Shown: positions 26,801 through 38,985, counted from the stretch's first letter. The stretch: DNA of 64,000 nt from Loxodes magnus (GCA_946699065.1 CAMPDV010000143.1:558001-622000); one strand, 5' to 3'. Notes: generated by a model from the sequence alone, not told the origin. Made by a program: numbers and translations.

Positions 26801-27865
26801 AAAAATACCATAAATTAAAATTCTCTACAAATTAAGATACCTACATCATTAAATTGAAAAAAGAAAAGTTAGTTAAAATTCTAAAAAATGAAAATTCGTA
26901 AATTATTATAAATAATGAAAGTATATTAATATAAAAACATTATATAATAAAAAATAAATTAGAAAAAATAAATCCAACATTCAATAGCAATAAAATAAAA
27001 ATAAGACTTTAGACATTTTTGAAAATTAGAAATACAAAAACAAAAATTCTCAGAGATAAATAAACAGAAAATACTTGTGTAATTTAAAATACTATAGTGA
27101 TATTTATTAACTATTGATAACTTATAAATTAAAAAATTTTGAAAATTCAAGTTAATTAAAAAGCAAATATTTTTAGATGAAAAAAATGGATTTTATTTAT
27201 ATCTTGAAAATATTTTAAAAGATAGATAACAATTTTCTTTTTATTTACCCTGCCAATAAATCATCTTTAGTTATTTGTTTATTTTTAAATTAATAAATTT
27301 TGCCTGTTTTAATATTTACCACTATAGTCTGCTTTTATCAAATATAGCATAGTCAAAACCATAATGCATATAATATCTTTGAATATTTTAATTTTTTAGG
27401 AATATAATTTTACTAAAATACATAAAAATAGTAAAATAATGAAGTTTTTTAAATTTAGATAAATAGATAAATGGATTAAATTCAAGTTAGATTAGAAAAT
27501 TTTAGAAGCATAAAATCAAATTTTTTTGAAAAATTTGAAGGAAGACTAAATAGAAAAGAACAATTAGACAAGTAATGATAATTGAATAATTAAGCATTTA
27601 TAAAAAATAAAATATAATAAAGTTTGTATATCTGCTCTTTATATACTAAACCCAAGATTTCTTTATCTTTGACATTTTGCTTTTAAAAATGTGAAATTTA
27701 GCAAGCTTTCATACTCCTTGATAATATGTTTTAGGTCACTTGATCTGCCAATTTGATATAGATCATTTCTAGCTTATGTTCTAAAGGCTTTAAAGTTTAT
27801 TTTATCTTCTTTCGTTTTTCGTTAAAAAGATTATTCTAATTAGGTTATTTTAATAATTAAAAAAA

Positions 27866-28726
27866 TGAACCCTGGTTTTTCTACCAAATAAAATTAGAAA
27901 GGTAAAAATTAATAAGAATCTGAAGAGAAAAAGTAGAAACAATCAAAACCAAGGAAGAGAATGTCCACACCTCCAAAGTAATAAGAAACTCCTGTTGACT
28001 AAGATCTTTCAGAAATTAATCATAGTGAGGATCAAAATAGCATCGAATAACTTAAGAATTAGTAAATATTTTGTTTAGTGAGGTTAAAAAACTTAAGGAG
28101 TAAAATCAAATATTGATAGAGAATCATGAAAACGTTTAATTAAATAAGAAAGAGAAATGGATGCCTATTGAAATATTCAAAATGACTGCTCTTAGCAAAT
28201 ATAGCAAATGAAATTAGACTCATAATCATAATTAATTAAATAAGCAGAACGTACATAATAGCCAGAATCAATTGCGATATTGGGGCAAAATCAAATTTAA
28301 GAATAGTTTTAAAGCAATTAACAAGGTTGTCAAATGGAAATTGAAAAAAGACCAAAAATTTATCAGAATACAATGAAGAGTAGAAAGTGCTATTACTGCA
28401 AAAAATATGAATTATTACAAAAAGTGTAGAAATTTCTATGTATTCAAGAATGAATTTAATTAGAGAGTTAAGAGACTGGAAGAAAGAATTTATATTACAG
28501 AGAGAATCTATTCATCAAATTAAAGAGATAAACCCAAAAAGAATAGTAGCAAGGTAGATGGATGAAAGATGGAGAGAGAAGAGAAATACAAGATTTAAGA
28601 CAAGAAAAAATAGAAATTAAACAATAAAATTTTCTTTTATCTACCAGATTATTCTGGCTGGAAAGAGGGAAATTGGTGAAAATCCAAGAAAACCCCTAAA
28701 CAAATTTATCTATTATTATTATTATT
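27866..28726 (+). mobile_element. Gag-like ORF1-only retroelement, copy B
   Basis: Starts at ATG 27866 (MNPGFSTKQNQKGKNQQESE), a start shared with copy G at 51453. A basic N-terminus and helical middle are followed by a degenerate zinc knuckle at 28388-28426 (CYYCKKYELLQKC). The element ends in five ATT triplets near 28711-28726, a simple-repeat tail typical of non-LTR retroposons. The flanks share an imperfect match (ATTAGGTTATTTTA before the start, ATTAGGTAGTTTTA after the tail) that may be an aged target-site duplication. No reverse transcriptase lies inside. The ORF contains frame breaks. Confidence 0.55.
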
Positions 28727-28929
28727 AGGTAGTTTTATTCTAGTTATTGTTTTACTTAAATCCAGGTAATTCTCTCGGATAGAATCTTTCAAATGAACTA
28801 ATTTTTTACTTAATAAGAGAATTTAATTTTTAATGATATATAAAGACACAATAATAAACTAAATGTTTTAAGTTTTTTGAGGTATTTCAATCTCTTTCTC
28901 ACCAGTCTCTAGAGACTAAATATAGAAGT

Positions 28930-29800
28930 TAATAAATTTTACAGCTCTTCTCCTCTCTATGCATATGGCTATTAAATTATTCTTCTCCTAGAAATTGCTT
29001 GATAATTTTTTTATTGTCTATTTTTCCGAATTTGTTGCCGTTTAATCTTTTTCTTTCTCTTTTTAGTTTTATCTTATGTGGTCTTTTCTTATTTCTCCAA
29101 CTTCTTCTAATATTTTCATTATTCTTATTGGAGTTGGGAAATTTCTAGCTTCTTTTCCAAAGATGTGTTCGATAGTTACATTTACACCATCTTTTTGTTA
29201 CTCTTTTGGTTTTTATTTTGGGCTTTTTCTCCTTCGATTACAGCTTGGTTATTTACTTATTCTCTTAGTTCCATTTACATAGCAATTTTTCCTGGTTTTC
29301 TTTTATTCTTTTATCTTGCTACCCAGTTCTTTCTGTTTCCATTGCTAATTTTATATTAACTGTTCTGATCTTTTGAAATATTTCAATAGACATTAAGGTC
29401 TCTTTTTTAGACAATGGATCTAAATGCTGTTTCCTCAGCAATTTAAATTTTTTCTACTTTTTTCTTATTATTTTTCTTCAATTTTTTTACTTCTTCTTGG
29501 AGATTCAGCACCATTTTATTCAACTAATTAGCTTATTTACTGCTTTGTGGTGAAATCAGAAACTTCGAATTGCATTATATTTTTAGTTATTTTCTAGGAT
29601 TTTCTTCAGAGGAGATAATCTAAATCTTATTAGTTGACTTTTTGGTAGCCTTTTTCTGGTCTAGCCTCTAAAGAATATCGCTAACTCCTGCTTTTTCGGA
29701 GCAGTCAAATATCTAAATTTGAATCCTGACTTCGTTTGCTAATGATATAAAACAGAAAAAATATTAAGTTTCTCAAGGTAAATATTACGCTGGTAAATCT
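28930..29800 (-). mobile_element. Gag-like ORF1-only retroelement, copy C (decayed)
   Basis: Read on the minus strand from about 29800, it encodes an acidic and basic helical protein. The conserved block MVLNLQEEVKKLKKNNKK near 29500 is nearly the same as in copies E and G. A broken knuckle (WCKCNYRTHLWKRSQKF near 29170) lies further on. One frameshift separates the block from its N-terminal motif EVSDFTTK. The limits are approximate. Confidence 0.45.
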
Positions 29801-30789
29801 AAGGCTTTTAAATAGAAAGCTAATGTACATCTTGTTCTGCTATATTCTTCATTTGATTAAGGTTAAGCACTCATTACCAAAGCATAATTTTATTTAATTT
29901 GTAAACAAAAAAGTTAATATTCATTCTAAATCTAAATATTATATTTAAATAATCCATCATGAGTGTGAAAGTAGATATATTTGAGAATATGATATAATAA
30001 GCAAGTTATTTTGAGTGTAAATATATTTATAATAAGTAAGATAATTAAGGAAACTATCTGAGTTTAAAGTGTTTGTTTATTATTATTTAATAGATGGATT
30101 TTAAATCTAATTAATTTGAATCTTTCTTTTTACATTTTTACTATTTTTTAATAACTTTTTTCCTCGCTTTTTTTAATTTTTTTCAGGTTAAAATAACTAG
30201 AGTCATATAAAAGAAGGACTCACACTTATTTATAATTGCTATTTTTATATTTTGAATTTATCCATGCTTATGATAATAATTTTTTATACTATATCTGCTT
30301 TTTTTATTTTTTGGCAAATTGATTAAAGCAACTGCCAATGTTTTAAAAACCCTTAGAATTATTAAAGGAGATACCAAAGATACTTCCTTGTATCTGTGTA
30401 TTTTGTTTCTAATGTATCAACACAATAATTGATTTCGAGGATCAGTTTTCTTGCAAAACTCATTAGTATATTTTCAGTGGTCAGGTATCATATTTACTTG
30501 ATTATAAACCATGAAAAGATTATAGTAGAAAATTTTGATTTTAAGCAAAAGACAAAGTTTAATGAAAGTTTATTAGAATTCCTACAGTTTTTAACTTCGT
30601 AGTGATTGAAATATTTAAATCTAAAGAAAGCTATCTTGACAGTTTAAAACCTTTTTTGGTAATATCATCTCATTAGTTTGCAATATGAAACTGGAATCAT
30701 TTATGATCAATAATAAAATAGTATTAAGGAATGCTTTGATCGTTTATAATCTTAAGAGTTAGACTTAAATTTTAGAAAGTACTTTTGAT

Positions 30790-31460
30790 ATAAAATGGAA
30801 AAATTCTTGTGAAGTTTCTCTTTTTTAAAGGTTTCATTCAGTCAAATTAAGATTAATAGATAATACTTCAAGAACTCAAAGTTATTCAGCAAGAAAATTT
30901 TAAATTATTAAGAAAGTTTAAGAACTTGAAAGAAAAACCGAATTCCTGATGATTAATATATAAGAACGAAAAATTGGAAATAAATGGCCAGAAAATTTTA
31001 AAATAGACTTATTAGAAATAAAATTTAACTAATTCACAGTGATGATGGAAAGAATACCCCAATCAAAGCTTTTGATGATTAATTAGATGGATGTAGAATA
31101 GCAAATTCCAGCAATCTGTGTTCCCTATAGGAAAATAATGAGTGTTGGTACTGCAAGAGACCTGGACATAAATTAAGAAATTGCTAGCAATACCTATAAA
31201 GATAAAAGAGAATTATAGAAAATTAATGAAAAAATATTTTTAAGATCTATTACCTTCAAGAAGGCAAAATTTACAGGAAAAAAAATACTTCAACTAAATA
31301 ATAAAGCTCCAATATTTAACATGCAAAATAATGCATTAAATAAGAAAGGGATGAGAATCAACCTATAGGAAACCGTTAGAAAAACAAATTAAAAATCATA
31401 AGGATTTCCGACGGATACGATCCAAATATATTTGAAGTTACTTTTATTTAGCAATAAACT
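30790..31460 (+). mobile_element. Gag-like ORF1 retroelement remnant, copy D, with intact CCHC knuckle
   Basis: Contains a textbook zinc knuckle at 31143-31184, CWYCKRPGHKLRNC (C-x2-C-x4-H-x4-C), as in retroviral nucleocapsid and many non-LTR ORF1 proteins. It is followed by a Gln/Lys-rich tail. The upstream helical part is frame-broken, so the start is uncertain. No reverse transcriptase or integrase follows; the next recognisable sequence is the WD40 gene. Confidence 0.5.
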
Positions 31461-31589
31461 TTTAAAAAGTGATGAACCAAATAAAGGTGAAGTCACTTTA
31501 ATTGATAATAATTATTATTAATTTATCATTAGAGAATACAAAAAAACATGAGTTGAGAGAAGATTTACTAAAATACGTACACTATCAGT

Positions 31590-32919
31590 ATGAACAAAAC
31601 GAAATGATTGATGATTAATTAGAGTCATTATGAAATTGAAGAAGTAAATTAAAATAGAATTATTGAGTAGTTAACTGAAACAATTTACAACACTTTGAAA
31701 GCCATTTAGACTTAAACGAATACTAAAATTCCTTTGAAATAAGAAATATTATATCTAGCAACTAATTATTTAAGCTAAAATGACTTGTATTATTTTTGAA
31801 AAAATATTAAATAATAATGTTCCTAAATTTGTCTAAAAATTCTAGAATTAAAAATTTTCAAACGAAAATTTTATAGAAAATTCTTGAATAAGTCAAACAA
31901 CTTCTAGGAACAAGAAATTTTAAAGTGCTTCAAGCAATATTAAAGCCAAAGTTTGGTATGCAATTTGAACGAAGTAAAAGAATTATCTAAAATATGTAAG
32001 GAAGTAGAACAAGCATCAGTTAATGCAATCAATATTTCGAAAGAACTTAATCTTAATTTCGAATAAAAGAATTTTAGGGAATTAAAATTAGAGAAACTGA
32101 CTTGAGTAATAAAATATTTTTATTGTAACTTTGAAAATTAAAATTTATAAGAAGCCAATCTAAGAAACGTGTAACTAACCAAATAAAATTTAAATGTAGC
32201 TAGATTAACTAACATCATACTACTATAAACTTAACCACTTGATATTTCGCAGGAACTAAGAGCTATGTATTCACTGTAACGATATCAAGTGACCAGAATT
32301 GAATTTTATCGAAAAGTTCCAATACTTATATAAAAATATGATATTTTGCAACTGATTAGTTAAAGAATATTTTATAGGGACATTCTAATTTTGTATGCAC
32401 TTTAACGATATCAAATGACCAGAAATGAATGATTTCAGGTTCTCAAGATTCTTGGATAAAAATTTGAAACTTTCCAACTGAATAATGTATTCAAACTCTT
32501 CAGGGTCCCTCATTTTATATATCAAGTGCTTAGATAAGTAATAATTCAAATTTCATATTTTCTGTATCTTGGAAAAAATCAATCAATATATGGAACTTTA
32601 ATAAATGTGAATGCATATATACTCTTCAAGACAATGAATTAGCCATAGAATCTATGGCACTTAGGAGAGATAATAAATGGAAAATATATGGAGCAGACGA
32701 CCAAACAGTGAAAAATTGGAATATGACATGTTCTAATAAAAATTTAGAGAATAATCAAATATAAAAGAAGGTAGGTTTATAATATTAAGGAATGGAATTA
32801 GAAAGAGTTGAACTAGATTTCTTCTATTCAAGCGGGAATTATAATTTTGAGAAAATAGTAGCAAGTGAGAGTGTGAAGAGTGCATTTAAAAACGAGTTAG
32901 TTAAAGAATATGCTCATTG
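31590..32919 (+). CDS. WD40 protein with helical N-terminus and a frame break
   Basis: ATG 31590 opens a coding frame (MNKTKWLMINQSHYEIEEVN) with a helical domain through about 32100 (KICKEVEQASVNAINISKEL). Next comes a pentapeptide-like stretch, NLQEANLRNVQLTKQNLNVA. Near 32240 the coding signal shifts frame into WD40 repeats: SSDQNWILSKSS...IKIW, GHSNFVCTLTISNDQKWMIS, GSQDSWIKIWNF, then weaker repeats. It ends at TGA 32917-32919. Two of the repeat-ending Trp are TGA. No GT-AG interval explains the frame break, so this is a pseudogene, a sequencing indel or a frameshift. Helix-pentapeptide-WD40 order is known from ciliate WD40 families, which act as scaffolds. It sits among retroelements. 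Confidence 0.65.
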
Positions 32920-33576
32920 AACTTTATTCATAAAATTTAAGAATTTAAATATAAAGTACTATCTAATAAAATATTAAGTTTCATCATACATAAATAAAGT
33001 TTTAATTAAATGAAAAAGTATTATCTAAAAAATAAAAAATAATATTTAACCATAAACATAAGCTATTTATAATTTACTATTTAAATTTTATTGAAAGAAA
33101 GTTTAAAAAAATTGTAAAAAAAATGTAAAGAAATGTTGCTGCTATTTTATATTAAAAGAGATTTTTAATATGGATTTTATATAAAATGAAGCAGAATTAT
33201 AATAATTGAAATTAAAGATAAAATAAAATATAAATTTCTGTTATAATGCTAAAGACAAATATAGTAAAATATTATTCCATTTTTTTATTGATTAGATGGA
33301 AAGAAAAATTGCTATTTTTTTAATTTTAAATGCTAATTTCTTCCTAAAAAGTAAATATTTTTATAATTTTGGGGATTATAATATTTAGAAATTTTTAGAA
33401 ATCCAATTATCTTTTTAATTAATAAAGGTTTAATAAAAGTTATTAAATTTAAATTTTACTTGGCTACTGAACATTTTTAAATGAATTAAATTTTTATATG
33501 TTAAATCTTTTAGTAAAAGAAAAATAAAAATAAACAAAAGAATTAAAATAAAATTTTCTATAAATATATAAATTGG
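32920..33576. other. Very AT-rich spacer
   Basis: About 650 bases of A/T-dominated sequence with homopolymer runs and no motif I can support. Confidence 0.4.
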
Positions 33577-33925
33577 ATTATAGAGCGCGTAGCACTCTCG
33601 TTGTTGCGCAGCTCTTTAAATTAATTTTATTTAATGTCAAAAATTTTTTATGTCTCTCTATCCTTGTTTTCTCTTCCTGCAGTATGTTCCTGTAATTTTT
33701 CCTTCCAAAGCATAGGATGCAATATGCGATTACGGGTACATTTCCCCGACCTATGATGAAGAAAGTTTCCTCCTGGCATTCAGAGTTCCCCAGCTTGTCA
33801 CATCCTCTTTCTCTTGTCATTGGCTTCTCTTCCTCCGATTTATTCTCCATCAGCGCTCATTTTTTGTTGCCTTGCTGGGCCTCCAAGCAGCATCCGAAGG
33901 AAAGGGCTTTCCACCCTATTTAAAT
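33577..33925 (-). mobile_element. Short interspersed element, copy S1
   Basis: About 350 bases, much richer in GC than its surroundings and nearly the same as S3 at 50598-50965 in the opposite orientation. On the minus strand it begins GGGTGGAAAGCCCTTTCC. It contains a structured core at 33711-33755 (stem CATAGG/CCTATG). It ends with AAAGAGCTGCGC ... GCGCTCTATAATC and an AT-rich simple tail. A 90-residue standard-code frame spans it, but the conserved stems point to RNA. It is probably a SINE-like or LINE-derived non-autonomous retroposon; no RNA polymerase III boxes were convincing. Confidence 0.65.
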
Positions 33926-34384
33926 TATATTATATATATTAAATAATACTCTTAAATAAAAACATTAAAAAAGGAGAATTTTTATGAAAATAAAAACATT
34001 TATGTTCTTTTCAGCGATTATGAGTATAAAAATTATACTGGTGGACTAAGCTTTTAAGTTTCAGAGTAATTAAACAAAAACTGTAAATAAACGAAAAAAA
34101 AAGTAGTGTGATAAGTTGAAATATTCTTTAGATTGAAAAATTTAAAGAAAATTTAATTTTAAAATTAAATTTAAAAATGTTTAATTTTTTTAATACAGAA
34201 AAAAAAAGTTGTAATATTAAATTCGTACAATGCTTTTAAAAGTCGTTTTATAATTAAAGCTTTTTTAAATAAAAAATTGTAATAGATAAATTTAAATTAA
34301 TGTTGTTTGTGACGCCAATTAAGATCACCATTTAAAATAAGTTCTTAAGTTAGTCTCTCCCTGTTTTTATGAAAAAAGAGTTAT
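33926..34384. other. AT-rich spacer
   Basis: No gene or repeat recognised; long A/T runs. Confidence 0.35.
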
Positions 34385-34460
34385 AAGTCTTTTTTTAATT
34401 CTGGAGCAATCTGGGACCGGCTTGAAGAGATGAAAATCCTCGATAATTCCAAATTTAACT
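34385..34460 (+). repeat. Isolated 3' end of an ORF1-only retroelement
   Basis: The sequence GGAGCAATCTGGGACCGG followed by AAGAGATGAAAATCCTC and an AT tail matches, in inverted orientation, the 3' end of element E at 34550-34613. It is a dead-end fragment lying tail-to-tail with E. Confidence 0.5.
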
Positions 34461-34534
34461 ATTTTAATAGTAATAATTCATAATATTCTCTTCTTGATAG
34501 AAATATCAAAATATTAGTATTACCATTTTTTATA

Positions 34535-35478
34535 TAATAATAATAAAATTAAGTTTGGCAATCTTGGAGGAATTTCACCTCTTCCTGCCGATCGCCGGAT
34601 TGCTCCGGGATTATATAAAAATGTTTAAAAATTTGATATCCTCTCTCTCAAACTTGGTCATATTATCTTTCATTCTGTTCTGATTTCTTTCTATAGATCT
34701 TGCCAAGCTCATTCATATAAAGTCTTTCTCTATCTCTTCTCTATTATAGTTGATGTTTTTTTCCTTTATTGCGCTTGTAATTTTCTTTGCTTTGTTCAGT
34801 ATTAATTCTTGAAACTTAGGAATTTCTTGCATCTTCTTCATAAATCTTTTCCCGAATTACAATAATAACATTTTTTCGGAATTCTTTTAGGTTTTTTTGT
34901 TTCTTCCTTCTCAATCACCATTAGATCACTTCTTTGCTCATTTTACTCTATTTTTCGTTGCAGTTTCTCTTCTATTTTTTCAAGTCTATAGTCCAGTTCT
35001 GTCTGTTTCTGAAGTTAATTTTGGATTAACCACTCTGATCTTGTGATATGTTCCAAAAAGCGCTTAGTTCACTTTTCTAGAACATAAGTCTTTATTCTAT
35101 TCCTTCTGCTAGGTTAAACTGTTGCATTAGCTTCTCATTGTCCTTCTTTAGCTTCTTAATCTCTTCCTGGAGATTTAGTACTACTTTGATGAGCTATTCT
35201 ATGCTCATTTGGTCAGAAGGATTAAATTCTGATACCTCCTAGTGCAAAGCAGACTTCGTCTGCTTTCTAGGTTTCTCCTGAGACGTTGGCGTGATTGCAT
35301 GGGTGATTTTCTTTGATTACTTCTGTTCTTCTTGAACCGATGTTCCGGATTATTAAGAAAAAGGCTAGGGTTAATTAAAAGAAGACTGGCTGAGAGTGGC
35401 TTCTGGTTTCCTCTCCTTCTTGAAGGTGAAGTAGAAACCTTTTTTGAAGCCTTCCATTTTTTAATTAATTTATTACCA
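34535..35478 (-). mobile_element. Gag-like ORF1-only retroelement, copy E, with target-site duplication
   Basis: Inserted in copy 1 of the duplicated block; copy 2 preserves the empty site at about 59707. It is flanked by a near-perfect duplication (TATTACCATTTTTTAT / TATTACCATTTTTATG). Read on the minus strand, ATG 35457 starts MEGFKKGFYFTFKKERKPEA. The conserved coiled-coil motif EVSEFNPSDQMSIEQLIKVV then LNLQEEIKKLKKDNEKL follows, then (after a frameshift) a knuckle at 34870-34829, CYYCNSGKDLWRRC, with Asp for His. The 3' end has a GC-rich hairpin (CCGGAGCAATCCGG) and an ATT tail. It is complete at both ends yet lacks any endonuclease or reverse transcriptase. Confidence 0.72.
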
Positions 35479-36405
35479 TTTTTATGTTAGAGAATTTATT
35501 AAGTTATTCTTAATCAGATAAAAGAATTAGAATAAGTCCAGTTGGTATTATTAGTATTTAATCTATATGTTATCCAAATTCTCTATATGTATCTGAATAG
35601 TTCCATTACTGCGGCACATAATTTTATTTTTATTAGGCTGAGTTGTATTTTTTAAAATGTCTCTCTATAGTTGATAGATTATTCTTATTTTTTAGATTGA
35701 GTTTTCTACTTTATTTTTTTTAAAGTTGCTTATTTTATAAAATTTTAATTTCTGCTAATTCTATTGATTCATCATATTTTCCTTACTTTTTTACCCCTTA
35801 GACATCCCTTCTAAAAGCTAGAAATGATCTTCTTAAATCTTATTGGCTTATCTTATTAATCTCGAAAATTTATTACGATTGAGTTTTTTATCTAGAGTAT
35901 AGTAGTTTTAATAGCTTTATTTTATTTTTGGCAATGGGGCATTTTTAAGTATATAATAGTTAGTTTTAATGATTAAAGGAAATAATATTAGACTTAAAGA
36001 TATTGACTTGATGATAGTAGTGATTACTTAATTAGTATTTAGATGTAGGTATAGCTTAATGATTATTTGATTATAGTTTTGATTTGATTAGATAAATAAT
36101 AGAGTAATCTAAGTAGTACTTGTATAATTTGAATATAAGAAGGTATTTAAAGATAGTTTTTTTGACTGTGTTAAATATGTTTTGGTATGCTATAAGCTGT
36201 ATGTTTTTATCTGAATAATGATAATATTTGAATAATAGATTTTTAAAGATGTTTAGATAAAATCTTATTCTTTATTTAATTCAGACTTTTAAATATTTTA
36301 ATAAGTAGTAACATATTTATCTAATTATGGATCTTTAAACTACTTCTTTACTTATGAGAATATATTTAAATAATATTAATAATATAGATATTATTATTAT
36401 GTTTA

Positions 36406-37800
36406 TCAGTTATGACTTCTAATACTTCTATAACTCAATTTTTTTAAATCAATCCTCATTATTGAAACTCTTGGCAATTCTACAGCAAAAACATATCCAA
36501 AGTTATTTCTTATTTTCATCTCCGCTAAAGCTAAAACATCTTTAAAAATTTAACTTTATTGCCATTGTTCTTTGCTTCTTTTATATATTCTTCTTGAAAA
36601 TTCTTTCGTAGAATAATTTTTAAAACCTCCAAATATGACAAAAGGCTCTAAACAAACTATAGGCCTAAGAACAGCTTCAGGAAGACTCAAATTTTACTTA
36701 CTCCATCTATCATTCTATATGTTATATTTTCATATATCTTTTAAAATTTATGCTTTCTAATTTAACCCTCCAAAAGAATAAATATTTTATTCTTCTTTAT
36801 CTACTACTAAAGTTTAATCCCCTATTTTAAATGGAAATTAAGAGCAATTTTATCATTTACTTTAGTTTTCTATCTTTAACTTTTCTACTGATTATAAAGC
36901 TTGATAATTACTAGTAGATCCTCCAACCACATAAAGATACTTTTAAGCAGCTGCTATTCCAAAGAAACTTCTTCCCTCATTTAGATCACTAAGTTTTATA
37001 CTTCTACCTTCATAATCAAACTACCAAGTTTCTTTTATTCCTTTATTTTAATTTCTGTTATATCCTCCAATTAAATATAACTTATTTTAATATTCTATAC
37101 TTTTACTATTATAAGGAATTATAATTTAAACTTAGACTTATCGTAATTACTCTGTTTAAATATTAAATAAACTTAATTTTTAAATTCCATAATTAAAAAA
37201 GTGAATATAGTTAGATTATATAAAGTGGTAGCTTAGTTTATCTTAATTAGTCTAAATCTTATTTGGTTACTTAGTATTGTATTATAGTTTTTATCTTATT
37301 AGATTGTAAGTTAATTTAGACTTTAGTATTGTAGGTGGTTATTCGTTATATTAGAGTATAGTTGGTTTTAGTGATTAGTAGAATTAGATAATATTTGAGT
37401 GTTATTTTTGGTAGATAAATGTTGGTTAATGATTGATGATGATATTAGTTAGTGGTATTATGAGAGTATTACTAATGTTTGATTATTTGGTTGTAATGGT
37501 TTTAGATTTTTCCATAATTTACCTCCTTATCTCTTTTAATTTCTATCTAGCATCTTAAATCTTTTATATGTATTATTAGTTTTAAAATATCACTCTTATT
37601 AAATCACTTTCTTAAGGTAAATCATCAAATCTAAAATGGAATCCTTTTTAACAAATAGGACATTACATTATGCCTTATAATCAGTACTGAGTATTCAAAC
37701 ACAAACCACAGTAAATATGTCCACAAGGTAAGACAGTTGGAAGAGCATTAGTTAAGTTGTAATCTTCTAAGCAGATTAAGCATTTTGGTAACGCTTACAT
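36406..37800 (-). CDS. RING-kelch protein, copy 1
   Basis: 464 residues, intact, ATG 37800 to TGA 36408-36406. The N-terminus is a canonical C3HC4 RING finger (residues 6-49: CLICLEDYNLTNALPTVLPC, GHIYCGLC, CPIC). A Gln/Asn/Thr-rich linker of about 170 residues follows. The C-terminal half has kelch blades: LYLIGGYNRNQNKGIKETWQ, YLYVVGGSTSNYQ, IYSFGGLNQKAQILKDIW, FVIFGGFKNYSTKEF. RING plus kelch suggests an E3 ubiquitin ligase whose propeller selects substrates; this is inference. A Trp in the first blade is TGG here (37026-37024) but TGA in the paralogue. The gene is divergent from the adjacent LINE ORF1. Confidence 0.87.
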
Positions 37801-38452
37801 TTTTATTATTATTTAGACTACAAAAGCTATAAAGCTAATTTATAACAGTTACCATCAAAAATTAGTATATAAATATCTAAAACTACATTATTACTTTATT
37901 TACATACATTAAATAATCCAATATTAAGCTCTAATATAAAGTAGCGATCATATATTCCACATGCAACCAATTTCGGATCGAGACTGCGTGGTTAATTTAA
38001 CAAAGGTATGAAAGAGCTTTCCAACCTATAGTATTTGTTATTTTATTTTTAAGAAAAACGACTCTGTCGTAAAATATTTAAACTACTAGAAGTAATGAAT
38101 TAAAAATAAGGAACAGAAATCTTAAAACTAAGCAACCTATCAAAAAAGGTAGGTAATTTAGAACATCGTATCAGACAACAGCTCTGTGCAAATCATTATA
38201 ATGGAAAAAGAAAAGAAATAATAAAGGCCATAAAATAAGGAAGAGAATTTTCCGCTCAAAACTGCTAAAAGAGTAGAAATTATCTATTTCAATAAATTTT
38301 TTGAAGAAAAATACTACAACCAAAGACTCATTCCAGAAGAAAGGCAAGAAAATGAAATCTTTCAAGCATTTCTCCGATATCTGAATTAAGAATATGGTAA
38401 AAATATCGAGAATGTGAAAATCTTTCAGACAGGAACAATTATTATATTATAT

Positions 38453-38985
38453 TTTTAAAACCGCCATAGTTGTTCGAAGGTGAACAGCAAGGTCATCTTC
38501 ATCAGAGGTTGGGGAAGTTAAGTACCCATAATCGACTTATGTCTTCCTCTGCTTTGGTTTGGCCTCGAGACATAAGATCCTTAGACCTTCGACGTTGGCT
38601 TGACTTGGTTCGTTTATTCTTAATACTGGAACAAAAAAGAAATAATATTGCGAGCTTCATCAGAGGTGGGGAATTTAAGTACCCATAATTGACACATGTC
38701 ATCCTCTGCTTTGGTGATGCAATGGGACACAATCCTACCATGTCCTTGGACCTCCAGCAAGTATTAAAGATTACGAGTATTCTAAAATTATATCAGTATT
38801 GAACATTTTTATCAGTACTGAATAATTATACCAGTATTGAACAAGGTTTATCAGTATCTGATAATTTTATCAGTAACAAACATTCTTGTCAGTATGAAAC
38901 ATTTTTTTTTAAAGAGCTGCGCACCAACGAGAGTGCTACGCGCTCTATAATCAAATTTATTTATTTATTATTTAATTATATGATT
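38453..38985 (+). mobile_element. Short interspersed element, divergent copy S2
   Basis: Absent from the matching position of copy 2 (about 62520), so it inserted after the duplication or was lost there. It shares only the 3' end with S1/S3 (AAAGAGCTGCGCACCAACGA and GCGCTCTATAATC, then ATTT repeats). It carries two tandem versions of the structured core, at 38503-38551 and 38661-38708, each with the stem CAGAGG/CCTCTG instead of CATAGG/CCTATG. A minisatellite lies before the 3' end. Confidence 0.6.
38785..38905 (+). repeat. Minisatellite, about six degenerate 19-20 bp units
   Basis: Units of the type TATCAGTATTGAACATTTT repeat six times with substitutions (TATCAGTACTGAATAATTA, TACCAGTATTGAACAAGGT, TTATCAGTATCTGATAATT and so on) immediately before the conserved 3' end of S2. 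Confidence 0.65.

Noticed and set aside
26959..27150. Short standard-code open frames throughout the AT-rich regions
   Set aside because: They lack codon bias and motifs and are expected by chance; most overlap retroelement remnants or other frames of real genes.
33578..33850. 90-residue standard-code protein in element S1 (and its counterpart in S3)
   Set aside because: The frame is open only because the element is GC-richer. S2 does not preserve it, and the conserved feature is base pairing of the core, so I treat it as RNA.
38785..38905. CRISPR-like array
   Set aside because: Units are contiguous and degenerate with no unique spacers; it is a minisatellite inside a retroelement.
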